41,629 bases of DNA from Xenorhabdus koppenhoeferi (GCF_900116635.1 NZ_FPBJ01000027.1:1-41629); one strand, 5' to 3'; shown: positions 16,240-27,017, counted from the first letter of the stretch. The notes: generated by a model from the sequence alone, not told the origin. Numbers and translations: made by a program.

Positions 16240-17106
16240 AGGGAATGTTTCACACCAACGATTTTTATATTCAAGAGTAGGATTACCTAAGGAATAACGC
16301 ATAGTTTTGTCTCCCTGCTGGCATAGTACTTTTGCTTGTTGGATATTCACCCACATTAAAATACTACCAACACTAAGGTGTGCATATTCAGGGTCATAAC
16401 CACCATTAATGGCATCAAATGAAATCCATTTAGGGCTTTCCGCCCATAGGACAAAATCGTAAGCACAAGGTTTACTGTTGATAAGTAACACATAGCCAAA
16501 TATATGCTCACGAAGCTCTGTATATATTTCAAGTAGATGCTTTTTTTGCGCTTCAGAGTGGTTATAATTCCAACGTTTCTGGTACAAATCGATATAGATG
16601 TCCACCAATTCTTGTGCACTAAATTCACTTGAAGAGCGAATTTCTCCACCCGCACGTTTGAATTTATTTATTTCGTTGCTGCGGTTTCGGCGGGTTTTGT
16701 AAGAAAAATTGTCTTTGATTAAACAGATTTTTCGTTTGTTTAATCGTGGATGATGGCTGGTATTGATAAAGTTATCTTTATGGATTGGAGATAATCGCTT
16801 TGATTTTACAGGTAGAAATAGCTTAGCATTCCTTGCTATGGGGAAAATAATTTCGTCATATGAAAATGGATATCTAGTTTGCATATTTTCAACAAATTTT
16901 TTGTTATTAAAAGAAAAATAGGCTCCTTTGACTGTAGCTTCTGTTCTTTTAATATAGAAGAACAATTTTTCATCAAGATGTCTATCCAAAAAGGATATAA
17001 TGTTGGGATGTGTTGACGTACATCCACCTAAAAGAGTATAAGCTTCTTTATACTGCTCAAAATCGCATTCTTTCCATCCTGAAAAAAGTGCTTTTACTGT
17101 CCCCAT
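16219..17106 (-). CDS. mig-14: Mig-14 family protein (antimicrobial-peptide resistance, GNAT-like fold)
   Basis: Mig-14 of Salmonella is an inner-membrane-associated protein needed for resistance to cationic peptides and polymyxin. Here a 295-residue homologue starts at ATG 17106, preceded by GGAG at suitable distance; upstream ATGs at 17121 and 17127 lack such a site. Family features are the FKRAGGEIRSSSEFSAQELV helix, DIYIDLYQKRWNY, KPCAYDFVLWAESPKWISFD, the AINGGYDPEYAHLSVGSILM block and the end YSLGNPTLEYKNRWCE. The last residues (PLGKVLF) are read from DNA that on the other strand is the end of the rfaC remnant. The position in an LPS-core cluster supports an envelope-defence role. Assignment is from remembered family motifs. 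Confidence 0.72.
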   Translation of the reverse strand: MGTVKALFSGWKECDFEQYKEAYTLLGGCTSTHPNIISFLDRHLDEKLFFYIKRTEATVKGAYFSFNNKKFVENMQTRYPFSYDEIIFPIARNAKLFLPVKSKRLSPIHKDNFINTSHHPRLNKRKICLIKDNFSYKTRRNRSNEINKFKRAGGEIRSSSEFSAQELVDIYIDLYQKRWNYNHSEAQKKHLLEIYTELREHIFGYVLLINSKPCAYDFVLWAESPKWISFDAINGGYDPEYAHLSVGSILMWVNIQQAKVLCQQGDKTMRYSLGNPTLEYKNRWCETFPLGKVLF

Positions 17107-17589
17107 AGGAAATATCTCCATAAGCATATTATGGTTTTATCTGTCAATAATTAGAATAAGTTAACGAATTGTACCATTTTACCTAAAAACAATGTAATAG
17201 GATACATGGTTACTTAATTTAAAACAATTTATATTAAAATAATAACTATTTTATAAAATAACAGGTTGACGCTTTCATAATTTTCTTCGAAGAAATGATC
17301 TTGATTCTGAGTCAATGAGTCTTTAATTGGCTGTAAAAAATATCGACTTTGATAAAATATAGTAAAAAAATGTCTAATATTAATTAGTTACATATTAATT
17401 TTCATCATAGAAACTAGAATGAAGGTTCTTTATAATTAATAAATTTTGATTTTTATCATTTATTAATGGGTTATTAATAACATATTTAAAATATACATGA
17501 TTCTATGTTACCCTTTCTGAAAAGAAGCAAAGGTTACTGTGACCATCTGAGTGGTCACTTGTAACGTAATTATACAAAACCATGAAAAA
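17107..17589. other. AT-rich intergenic stretch upstream of mig-14
   Basis: Over 480 bases separate mig-14 from the next minus-strand gene. The sequence is very AT-rich, of the kind bound by H-NS, and should contain the mig-14 promoter. I looked for the PhoP direct repeat (GGTTTA-type hexamers five bases apart) and saw no convincing copy. A hairpin lies at 17534-17566. No coding signal is visible. Confidence 0.45.
17534..17566 (-). terminator. Hairpin downstream of family-2 glycosyltransferase
   Basis: GTGACCA (17540-17546) pairs with TGGTCAC (17553-17559), extended outside by GTTAC (17534-17538) with GTAAC (17562-17566). Read on the minus strand it follows the glycosyltransferase stop at 17590 by about 25 bases and is followed by a pyrimidine-rich CTTTGCTTCTTTTC tract, consistent with termination before mig-14. 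Confidence 0.5.
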
Positions 17590-18549
17590 TTATTTTCTAT
17601 AGTAAAATCTTGCAGTTATATATCTTAGTATAGCTGGAACTGAATTTTTTCTTATTCTTCTCCATAAATACATTTTTTTATCTTTAATTTCTTTTAAAAA
17701 AGCAATTCTTTCAATGGATTCCATGTTATCAGTGCTTCTTTCTATTTTTAGCAGCCAAGATTCACATTTTTTGATGTTGTCAATAGATATTTTACCTTCA
17801 GAATGATTGAGTAAATCAATATCTTTCAACGGAATGTTTATACCTAAAGATAAGAACATTTTTCTCTGAATATCATTTGCTGTTTCTTTTTGCTTTTTCT
17901 TGTATTCAATCCTAGGATTATTTGGATGTGTACGATATTTTAAAAGAGATTTATTTATATTTGCAAATTTAATTTTTTTTGAAATAACTAATCGGCTCCA
18001 TAATCCGTAATCTTCCGCATATAGGTCATTTGGATCATATCCATCTGTTAACTCTAATATTTTGTCTTTCCTCATAATCACAGTAGGATGAGCGAAGGGA
18101 CAATGAAAAAAACATTCAGCAACAATATCTTCATGGTTTATAGCATGTACATCACCCTTAGCCGGGTTCTCCAGATATGTTGTGAATCCTCCACAAACAG
18201 CTACATTTGGGTGATCACGCATAAAATCCATTTGAATTTCAAAGCGCTCAGGAATTGCAATGTCATCAGCATCCATTCTTGCAACTAAATTACTAGATGC
18301 CATATACAATCCTTTATTAAGAGAACGAATTAAACCAATATTTTTTTCATTGGTTATTATTCTAATTCGCATATTTTTTTTGGCATATGAAGATAGAATA
18401 GAAGAGGTCGAATCAGTTGAGCCATCATCAATTATTATAAACTCATAATCTTCAAATGTCTGTGATAATATAGAATCAATAGATTCTGCTAAATAATCTT
18501 CGCCATTATAGACTGACATTAACACAGAAAGTCTAGGGGATAAACTCAT
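17590..18549 (-). CDS. Family-2 glycosyltransferase (LPS/surface polysaccharide)
   Basis: This 319-residue cytosolic glycosyltransferase starts at ATG 18549 after a TGAGGTAG site. The GT2 domain begins RLSVLMSVYNGEDYLAESID, with IIIDDGSTDST, NIGLIRSLNKGL and the metal-binding DxD in ARMDADDIAIPERF (about residues 90-100), then CPFAHPTVIMRK and the acceptor-side YDPNDLYAEDYGLWSRL with the ED catalytic pair. The C-terminus is basic and ends ARFYYRK. This closely follows the GT2 subgroup that adds hexoses to LPS core or O-antigen, but the acceptor cannot be told from sequence. Base composition is AT-rich compared with rfaF or waaA. Confidence 0.82.
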   Translation of the reverse strand: MSLSPRLSVLMSVYNGEDYLAESIDSILSQTFEDYEFIIIDDGSTDSTSSILSSYAKKNMRIRIITNEKNIGLIRSLNKGLYMASSNLVARMDADDIAIPERFEIQMDFMRDHPNVAVCGGFTTYLENPAKGDVHAINHEDIVAECFFHCPFAHPTVIMRKDKILELTDGYDPNDLYAEDYGLWSRLVISKKIKFANINKSLLKYRTHPNNPRIEYKKKQKETANDIQRKMFLSLGINIPLKDIDLLNHSEGKISIDNIKKCESWLLKIERSTDNMESIERIAFLKEIKDKKMYLWRRIRKNSVPAILRYITARFYYRK

Positions 18550-18740
18550 TTATCTACCTCAATAAAAATGGTCATAATATCACTATGGATTATAAATTTA
18601 AATAAAAATTATATGCCATACAAATCATATCTATTTTATCAATGAAGTTTTATATTATCAAATAACTTTATTGATAAATGTGACTTGTTTTTAAATTAAT
18701 AAAACAGATCAAAAAATTAACTTCACTGTTTTATTTAAAA

Positions 18741-19712
18741 TTAAACGTCATTTATTATTAATGATTTTTTATTCATCATTACTTTATAGTACTTTACTTT
18801 AAAGCTAAATCTAACACGATTATCTAACATAAAACTGAATGTAGATATACTATTAATTAGGTTCATTAACGAAGAAAAATAATCCCTTGATAAAGAATTG
18901 TGATATTTATATATAACTTCTATTGCATGACAGGCAGTAAGGTTTCTGAATTTCTCACCAAACACTTTATCATTAATAAATACCACTTCTGCCATGACAT
19001 TTATTCTATCTTTATTGATGGATTCAGAAAGGCTTCCTTCTCTTTTAATATAATTATAATACTTCATTCTTGTATAGTATATTCTGTCGCATTTAGCTAA
19101 TACTGATGAAAATGACAGGGCATCCTCATAGCATGAAACCTCTGGAAAGTTACTTCCGTCGAACAAATCTCTTCTAAAAAATTTACCACATGAATGTGCC
19201 TGAAATTTTTTATGAATAAGATATTCTTTTATTGCTGTATTCCTATCGAATAGTATTGGAGATATAAAATTTGATTTATGTATTATATCTTCAGGTTTTC
19301 TGACATCTTGTAATGGGCTGATTAACATATCAGGTTTTTTTTCAAAAAGAAAATCGATGATGTCTTTCATAGAGAAATTTGATAGGAAATCATCACCATC
19401 AACAAAAGTAATGTATTCACCTTTACTTCTCTCAACAGCATATTTCTTTACTTTTCCTAAGTTTTTAAATTCTTTTCTTATGTAGATAAAAGAATCATTC
19501 TCTGCTGAAAATTGTTTTAAAATTGAAGGGGATGAGTCAGATGAGCCATCATCTATTAGCAAAACTTCATATATGGAGGGTTCTAAATCAGTTAAAGTGT
19601 TCTTTATGCTATTTATACACTTTAAAATTAGTTTTTCCAAATTATGAACAGCTACTACAATAGACAATATTTTTGAACGATCTGAGTATGTGTCTGGTGT
19701 TTGAGTAATCAT
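18741..19712 (-). CDS. Family-2 glycosyltransferase
   Basis: From ATG 19712 (MITQTPDTYSDRSKILSIVV) the protein has 323 residues. In-frame ATGs at 19760 and 19778 would lengthen it, and none of the three has a good ribosome site, so the start is uncertain. GT2 features are SIVVAVHNLEKLILKCINSI, LLIDDGSSDSSP, GEYITFVDGDDFL with the DGDD metal site, and a later SCYEDALSFSSVLAKC with the ED motif. The layout resembles glycosyltransferases of capsule and LPS loci. It is AT-rich and separated from its downstream neighbour by 190 bases. Confidence 0.78.
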   Translation of the reverse strand: MITQTPDTYSDRSKILSIVVAVHNLEKLILKCINSIKNTLTDLEPSIYEVLLIDDGSSDSSPSILKQFSAENDSFIYIRKEFKNLGKVKKYAVERSKGEYITFVDGDDFLSNFSMKDIIDFLFEKKPDMLISPLQDVRKPEDIIHKSNFISPILFDRNTAIKEYLIHKKFQAHSCGKFFRRDLFDGSNFPEVSCYEDALSFSSVLAKCDRIYYTRMKYYNYIKREGSLSESINKDRINVMAEVVFINDKVFGEKFRNLTACHAIEVIYKYHNSLSRDYFSSLMNLINSISTFSFMLDNRVRFSFKVKYYKVMMNKKSLIINDV

Positions 19713-19842
19713 AATATTTATTTGGCATTTAGGTGTAGTATTGTTAATACGTAATTTCATAAAATGAGAGGTATTCATGAAATTACGTCTGAAATTTATT
19801 GTTTTTTTAATTTAAGATGTTATTGCAATATATCTTATTTTT

Positions 19843-20796
19843 TCATAACTTAAATTGATAGTATTCTGCTAATGTCATTCCCTGGGTTAGCGGTTTTATA
19901 AACTCAAATAATTCTTCTAGATCTTGATAAAGTTGTTCAATCTGTTCTTCGTTCTTAAATGTTGGGCTTCCACCCGGCATGAATTCGGATGAATGTAGCA
20001 TAAATTCAATATAATCGCTGCCACTGGCTAAAGTTTGTTGAATAACTTTTTTCATCAACGCTATATTACCACCTTTTGGACGCAGCCAATTAACTGATGG
20101 AGAACGTTTTTTCCTTCTTAATTGATCATATTTTTGTTTAATACAATTCATCATTGAAGAATGTTTATACTGGATACTCATGGGTACTTGCAGTAGGGGA
20201 GAACATCCCTCTTTAGAAATGTCTTGTAAATCCATAAAATAGGCGTGCTCCGGAAAATGACTATAATCTGTTCCGCCATTTCCGTCAGGATCACCTTTGG
20301 TAAAACACCAATTCACTTTTGGGGTAACTGAACAATCTACCTGATAACCATACTCAACCAATAATTGAGCATAGTATTTATTAAACGCCCAACGGCCAGC
20401 ACGATGACTCAACATCTTCGTCTGAAGTTTCTCTTCCAAAAGATGAGTCATAAAATCTATTTTTGCTCTTATTTGCTCTTTAGGATACTCGATCAGATAA
20501 GGCTTATAGTGCATATCATCATCTGTGAGTGGAATAAGAGGCGGGCTGTTCCAGGCATGTAAGTGCATACCTATTTCGCCGGTATTTCTGGAAATTACAT
20601 CTTTGGCAAATTCGATGTAACTGTCATCCATTGCCATTTCGTAGTTAGTTAACCAAACAGGCTTAAAGCCAAATTGCTCACATAGTTTCTGGAACCTCGG
20701 TAAATATTGCGTATTTTCGGTAGAGATTTGAACACTATTTTGCCAAAGGTTATCGCCTTCAGTATCAATTGTGATGATGAATGCAGGTTTAGTCAT
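19843..20796 (-). CDS. walW: WalW-like polysaccharide deacetylase of LPS core
   Basis: The 317-residue protein has a NodB-type deacetylase fold. It starts KPAFIITIDTEGDNLWQ with the metal-binding Asp, has EIGMHLHAWNSPP (metal His pair, about 74-86), then LSHRAGRWAFNKYYAQLLVE and DCSVTPKVNW, and ends with EFMLHSSEFMPGGSP. Proteins of this kind, called WalW in Proteus, Providencia and Photorhabdus LPS-core loci from memory, are thought to deacetylate a core N-acetylhexosamine. ATG 20796 follows TTAGGCCGTAG. It lies 133 bases downstream of the walR-like glycosyltransferase and is read in the same direction. No signal peptide, so it should act in the cytosol on the lipid-linked core. Confidence 0.7.
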   Translation of the reverse strand: MTKPAFIITIDTEGDNLWQNSVQISTENTQYLPRFQKLCEQFGFKPVWLTNYEMAMDDSYIEFAKDVISRNTGEIGMHLHAWNSPPLIPLTDDDMHYKPYLIEYPKEQIRAKIDFMTHLLEEKLQTKMLSHRAGRWAFNKYYAQLLVEYGYQVDCSVTPKVNWCFTKGDPDGNGGTDYSHFPEHAYFMDLQDISKEGCSPLLQVPMSIQYKHSSMMNCIKQKYDQLRRKKRSPSVNWLRPKGGNIALMKKVIQQTLASGSDYIEFMLHSSEFMPGGSPTFKNEEQIEQLYQDLEELFEFIKPLTQGMTLAEYYQFKL

Positions 20797-20929
20797 AATC
20801 TACGGCCTAAATAAAATATAGAGAAACATTACTGTTTGTGGATATATAGATAAGTACATTGTCTGCATAGGTTTAAAGGGTTGCCATATGACCTATACTA
20901 TCCATATTATGTTTTTGATTATTGAGCGC

Positions 20930-22033
20930 TTATTGATTTATCAACGATAAATATTTCCCAATAACAATATCCAAATCAAATTTCTTGTACATATCTTCCG
21001 TAATTACGGGGGGATTTTGGTAAACCAACCGCATTTTTTCTGCTAATGATTCGGCAGTTAACTCAGATTTATATTGTTCCAGCTCACCCACCATAATTTC
21101 ATTCACACCTCCAGGACAGCTCGTACTGACAATGGGTGTGTGACAAATTAAAGCTTCAATCAGCACACTACTCAGTCCTTCACTATCTGAACTGAGTACA
21201 ACTGCTTTGGCACCCCGTATTACCGGTAATGGATTGACTAAAAAGCCAATTAGGTGAACTTTAGATTGCAAGCCGAGTTCCACAATTTTTTGTTTGATTG
21301 CCTTTGTCGCTTGCTCATCTCCTTGACCTGCAATCAATAAATTACAGGGAAGGTCGGCCTTGGCAAACGCTTCCAATAAGCGGTCGTGACGTTTTACGTG
21401 GTGAAAACGTCCGAGATGAAGAAAATAATTTTCACCTGCATAAGGATTATTTTCTAATGAACAGGATTTAATTTCAGCAAGATTAAAGGGATTATAAATC
21501 GTGACCATTTTCTTGGGGACCAACGATAAGTTTTCTTTCAAATCTAAGCCAACAGCATCAGAGACACAGATCAAGTTACGGTTTTGATAAACACGCTGAA
21601 TTTTCCATTTCTTAATCCAGCGCGACAATCCTGTTTTATTTTCCAGATACGATTTTGAAAATACGCCGTGAATACAAAACCATATATTCAACCCAACCAA
21701 TATCTTAGACTGCGCGACAATACGATCTGTTTTGTGCAAGTTAGATATTACTAACACAGGTGTGCCTTTTTGAAGAAAGACTTTCTCCAGAACCTTATCC
21801 ATGGATTTCGCTCTGCGAGAAATCTCAGTCTGTCTTCTAAAAGGTCCTTTATATTCATCGGCATTAATGATTAACTCAACATTATCAGGGATCGGATATT
21901 CACATTTGTCAGAGAGAGACAACAAGGTAATATTAAAACCTTTTTGTTGCAGACCACCACATAAACGAATAGTGACTTTTTCTGCTCCACCTCCCGGTAG
22001 CCCATCAATGATAAATAGAATATGTACTTTCAT
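20930..22033 (-). CDS. walR: Family-4 glycosyltransferase, WalR-like LPS core enzyme
   Basis: This 367-residue GT-B glycosyltransferase starts KVHILFIIDGLPGGGAEKVT, the GT4 acceptor-side glycine loop. The C-terminal half has YFLHLGRFHHVKRHDRLLEA, AGQGDE, VHLIGF and the donor-binding SSDSEGLSSVLIEAL, with the E-x7-E pair. Its ATG overlaps the wabG stop by four bases (ATGA at 22033-22030), so the two are coupled. WalR-type enzymes in related core loci extend the core after the uronic acid, but the sugar cannot be told here. Symbol by resemblance and position only. Confidence 0.6.
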   Translation of the reverse strand: MKVHILFIIDGLPGGGAEKVTIRLCGGLQQKGFNITLLSLSDKCEYPIPDNVELIINADEYKGPFRRQTEISRRAKSMDKVLEKVFLQKGTPVLVISNLHKTDRIVAQSKILVGLNIWFCIHGVFSKSYLENKTGLSRWIKKWKIQRVYQNRNLICVSDAVGLDLKENLSLVPKKMVTIYNPFNLAEIKSCSLENNPYAGENYFLHLGRFHHVKRHDRLLEAFAKADLPCNLLIAGQGDEQATKAIKQKIVELGLQSKVHLIGFLVNPLPVIRGAKAVVLSSDSEGLSSVLIEALICHTPIVSTSCPGGVNEIMVGELEQYKSELTAESLAEKMRLVYQNPPVITEDMYKKFDLDIVIGKYLSLINQ

Positions 22034-23160
22034 AGAGAAAGCACCTTGCTATACAATTCCGTAAGCTGCTGAGACAAACAAGCAGGTGTATAGTTCACTA
22101 TTTTCTTTTTGGATAACATTGAGATCTTGCTGGTTAAGTGATCCGCTGGCACTAAAGAAATAGATTCTGCCAAAGCTGAAGTATCCAGGGCATCACACAC
22201 AAACCCATTTTCTCCTGAAACAATGAATTCAGCTCCCCCGCAAGTGTCACTGGTTATCACAGGTAAACCACATGCCATCGCTTCCAAAATAACGTTCGGG
22301 AAAGGATCATATAGCGTTGGTAATAATAATCCATCCGCCATTTGATAAAATGGCAGTGTCTTCTTTTGTACTCCCAAAAAGCGAATGCGTTCATGACAAT
22401 CAAGAGAATTAGCCAACTGCTTATATTTACTTGCTTCTTTGTCTCGACCAATCACGACTAGATACGCTTTCGTCATGCTGATAGCTTCAATAGCCGCTTT
22501 CAATCCTTTTCTTTCAAAACCTGAGCCAACATACACAAAACATTTTTCTTGGGCGGGAAGCGCATATTTCTGCCTTAATACAAGCCGCTCATCTTCTCCA
22601 GCTGGAAAAAATTGTGATTGGTCGATGGCATTATAGATAACAGAGATTTTCTCATCAGGCAGACCAAAATCTTCCATTACCTCGCGTTTTATCATCTGTG
22701 AATTGCAAATAACTTTTTTCAATTCAGGTGCCAGATACATTTCTTCTTCAGCATTCATAACATAACGGTGATAGCGACTGACAAAAAGTAATTTGCTTTT
22801 CCAGTAGGGTAAAATCCTTGCCCTTTGCTGTAACCAGCGTTGATGGACACCATCCCCTGCCCGGTAAATATCGCATCCGGCAATGCGTTCATGGCTTTGA
22901 ACGATATCGAATTTCTCCTTTTGCCAAATAGCCCTGGCAGCATCAGCGAACCCTCTTTCTCTGCTAATGCGCCCCCATTTAAAAGGTGCTGCCAAATGCA
23001 CGTGCCAATTAGGGTTTATATCTCCTTGCCAAGAGCGAGTAATCACGTTTAAGTCTAGTTTGTTATTATCCAATGCTTCAAGCGCCCTAGAGATAAAACG
23101 TTCAGCACCTCCATCAGGGCGATATTTTTGCCGTACAATAGCAAGGCGCACAGATTTCAT
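22030..23160 (-). CDS. wabG: WabG-like glycosyltransferase (uronic acid to heptose II)
   Basis: WabG of Klebsiella, Serratia and Proteus adds galacturonic or glucuronic acid to L,D-heptose II of the core. The 376-residue GT4 protein carries the WabG-type beginning RLAIVRQKYRPDGGAERFIS, WGRISRERGFADAARAIWQ, QSHERIAGCDIYRAGDGVHQ and, in the C-terminal half, YVGSGFERKGLKAAIEAI, with PTLYDPFPNVILEAMACGLP as the donor site. Four-base overlaps with waaQ upstream and the walR-like gene downstream form a tight waaQ-wabG-walR operon. Confidence 0.82.
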   Translation of the reverse strand: MKSVRLAIVRQKYRPDGGAERFISRALEALDNNKLDLNVITRSWQGDINPNWHVHLAAPFKWGRISRERGFADAARAIWQKEKFDIVQSHERIAGCDIYRAGDGVHQRWLQQRARILPYWKSKLLFVSRYHRYVMNAEEEMYLAPELKKVICNSQMIKREVMEDFGLPDEKISVIYNAIDQSQFFPAGEDERLVLRQKYALPAQEKCFVYVGSGFERKGLKAAIEAISMTKAYLVVIGRDKEASKYKQLANSLDCHERIRFLGVQKKTLPFYQMADGLLLPTLYDPFPNVILEAMACGLPVITSDTCGGAEFIVSGENGFVCDALDTSALAESISLVPADHLTSKISMLSKKKIVNYTPACLSQQLTELYSKVLSL

Positions 23161-24221
23161 GGTAAATATCTCCGGGCAGCAGCAATCACGACATCAGTCG
23201 GGATAAGATCCAAATAGCGAATATCTGTTTTGGTATCGATATCATCAGGGTCAGGTAATTTACCGTAATTCCCCGCCCAAATCACTTCTCCGTTAACATT
23301 CCATGGGCGCCAGAAAGCTAATTTAGATGGCCCAAATAACGTGATGCAAGGAGTTTTCAGTGCAGCTGCCATATGCATGGGAACAGAATCAACCCCAATA
23401 AATAGTTTGGCATGGGCAATCAACGCTCCAAGTTGAGGTAATGTAATTTGACCAGCCAAAGAGAGAATATTCTCCTTAATGCAGTTGGATAATATTCTCT
23501 CAACCATCTCTTTTTCCCGCTCTTCTGTGCCTGATGTTACGACAATTGAGTGTCCATCTGCCTGCAAGGCATTGATGGTTTCACTCATGTTTCTGTCATT
23601 CCAACACTTAAAAAACCAACGTGATGCAGGATGAATAACGATATATTTGTGATTAATTCCACCAATGCGCAAAAGATCAGACACTTTTCGCCAATCTTCT
23701 TCACTATAACTCATTGTTACATTGAAATTGATACTAGGAAGATTAAGCGGGTTCAATGCTGATAGGTTCTGCTCAACAACATGCAGGGATTCTTCACCTT
23801 CGGTAGAAACCAAATCACTAAAACAGATTTTCCATAAGAAATTTTGTCGCTTAGGAAAATCAAAAGCGACACGAGTTGAAGCACCGGAAATTTTTGATAC
23901 TAAGGCGCTGTACCACTGGTCAGCGAGGTTAATGATGAGATCATACTTCCGCTTTTTCAATTGACTCAGTAAACACCAGTGATGGACGATATAAGCTTTT
24001 GTACCTTCTTTTTTCCACTGCCTGTCTACAGAAAAAATATGGGATATTGAGGCGAAATTCATCAGCATCGGCTCTGTTTCTTTGTACAGTAAGATATCGA
24101 CCTCGGCGTCAGGAAAATTTTCTTTCAATGTATTTACAACTGGGGTAACAAGCAGTGTATCACCATGATGCCTTAATTTTATGATCAGAATCTTTTCAAA
24201 TCGAGGGGGTATTTTGCCCAT
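23157..24221 (-). CDS. waaQ: LPS core heptosyltransferase III WaaQ (RfaQ)
   Basis: WaaQ adds the branch heptose III to heptose II. The 354-residue GT9 protein starts FEKILIIKLRHHGDTLLVTP, a variant of the GD loop, and has ARWKxx-like HPASRWFFKCWNDRNM (about 199-214), SLAGQITLPQLGALIAHAKL and FIGVDSVPMHMAAALKTPCI, then LFGPSKLAFWRPWN. ATG 24221 follows GGGA in the intergenic region; it is the first gene of the leftward operon and is divergent from waaA. Its stop overlaps wabG by four bases. Confidence 0.9.
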   Translation of the reverse strand: MGKIPPRFEKILIIKLRHHGDTLLVTPVVNTLKENFPDAEVDILLYKETEPMLMNFASISHIFSVDRQWKKEGTKAYIVHHWCLLSQLKKRKYDLIINLADQWYSALVSKISGASTRVAFDFPKRQNFLWKICFSDLVSTEGEESLHVVEQNLSALNPLNLPSINFNVTMSYSEEDWRKVSDLLRIGGINHKYIVIHPASRWFFKCWNDRNMSETINALQADGHSIVVTSGTEEREKEMVERILSNCIKENILSLAGQITLPQLGALIAHAKLFIGVDSVPMHMAAALKTPCITLFGPSKLAFWRPWNVNGEVIWAGNYGKLPDPDDIDTKTDIRYLDLIPTDVVIAAARRYLP

Positions 24222-24443
24222 TGTATTCCCAATATTCGCGATTGAGGCAGAAATCTTATTTCATTATATTCTAAAAATAGTCGCTTTCTCCTTCTATCTT
24301 TAGATATCAGGTATATTCAACTGATAAATAAGATAATCTCTTTATCCTTTTAGGGAAAACCGCACAACATATCCGCATTTTACACACTTTCCTCAAGCCA
24401 ATGTGGTACTATAGCCACAGTCTATGTCAGTGAATTTGATAGA

Positions 24444-25720
24444 ATGTTGCTTCGCTTATATCAGGTACTTCTCTACCTTATCCAACCAATTATCTGGTTA
24501 CGTCTGCTGCTGCGCAGTCGTAAATCACCTGCGTACCGCAAACGCTGGGGGGAACGTTATGGCTTCTGCGCTAAAAAAGTTACCCCTGGAGGAATTTTAC
24601 TTCATTCCGTTTCTGTTGGTGAGACACTAACTGCCATCCCATTAGTACGGATCTTGCGGCATCATTACCCTTTGTTGCCCATTACCATAACTACCATGAC
24701 ACCGACTGGCTCTGAAAGAGTTTTGTCTGCTTTGGGGACGGATGTTAACCACGTATATCTTCCCTATGATTTACCTGGTTCAATGAACCGTTTCCTTGAT
24801 CATGTGAATCCAAAGTTAGTGATCATTATGGAAACCGAGTTGTGGCCAAACCTGATCACTCAGTTGCACCAACGTGAAATTCCGTTGGTTATTGCCAACG
24901 CAAGGTTATCCGCGCGTTCTGCAGCGGGATATCAGAAAATTAACAGCTTTATTAAAACCATTTTAAATAAGATCACATTGATTGCTGCACAAAATCAGGA
25001 AGATGGCGAACGTTTTATTGAACTGGGGTTAAGACGTTCTCAGCTCTCTGTCACGGGTAGCCTTAAATTCGACATTTCTGTTACACCAGAGTTAGCGGCA
25101 AAAGCGATTACTTTACGTCGCCAATGGGCGCCTCATCGTCCTGTGTGGATTGCAACCAGTACGCATGATGGTGAAGAAAGTATTCTTCTGGAAGCACATT
25201 GCAATCTGTTGAAACAATTTCCTGATCTCTTATTAATTCTGGTTCCCCGTCATCCAGAGCGTTTTAACAAGGCAGCAGAATTAACCCAAAAAGCGGGGCT
25301 GAGCGCGATATTACGCAGTGCAGGTACGATCCCGGAGGCTGATGTACAGGTTGTTATTGGTGATACTATGGGCGAATTGATGCTCTTGTACGGTATTGCG
25401 GATATGGCTTTTGTCGGCGGTAGCCTGATCGAGCGCGGTGGACATAATCCGTTAGAAGCGGCAGCACACGCTATACCGGTTATTATGGGTTCACATACAT
25501 TCAATTTTAAAGATATCTGTGCCAAGTTAGAGAAAGCGGATGGGCTGATTACCGTCACAGACAGCCAATCATTAAGCTCAGCCATCAGTAGCCTGTTGAC
25601 AGACGAAGACTATCGCCGTTATTACGGTCATCATGCCGCAGAAGTCCTGCACGAAAATCAAGGTGCCCTTCAGCGCTTGCTAAAATTACTGGAGCCTTAT
25701 CTTCCCCCAAGGAGCCATTA

Positions 25721-25721
<1 letters not shown>
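24444..25721 (+). CDS. waaA: 3-deoxy-D-manno-octulosonic acid transferase WaaA (KdtA)
   Basis: WaaA transfers two Kdo residues from CMP-Kdo to lipid IV-A, the start of the LPS inner core. It is a 425-residue GT30 protein with an N-terminal membrane-embedded helix ([19 protein letters not shown]), the [14 protein letters not shown] block with the catalytic Glu (about 60), [46 protein letters not shown] and [16 protein letters not shown]. It is divergent from waaQ; TGTGGTACTATAGCCACA just upstream is a small palindrome containing a TACTAT -10-like box. It overlaps waaE by one base. Confidence 0.96.
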
Positions 25722-26976
<1,255 letters not shown>

Positions 26977-26981
26977 CTTGT

Positions 26982-27009
26982 TTTCAGGGGCAATAACCTG
27001 CCCCTGAAA
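26982..27009. terminator. Bidirectional terminator between coaD and mutM
   Basis: TTTCAGGGGCA (26982-26992) forms a perfect 11 bp stem with TGCCCCTGAAA (26999-27009) around the loop ATAACC. It follows the coaD stop by five bases and precedes the mutM stop at 27018. The flanking A/T tracts suit both directions. Confidence 0.8.
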
Positions 27010-27017
27010 TAATAGGT

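Noticed and set aside
17107-17300. PhoP box upstream of mig-14
   Set aside because: Only isolated T-rich hexamers; no pair with the required spacing.
24222-24443. JUMPstart/ops element before LPS operons
   Set aside because: No GGCGGTAGC-like ops core was found on either strand of the divergent waaQ-waaA region.
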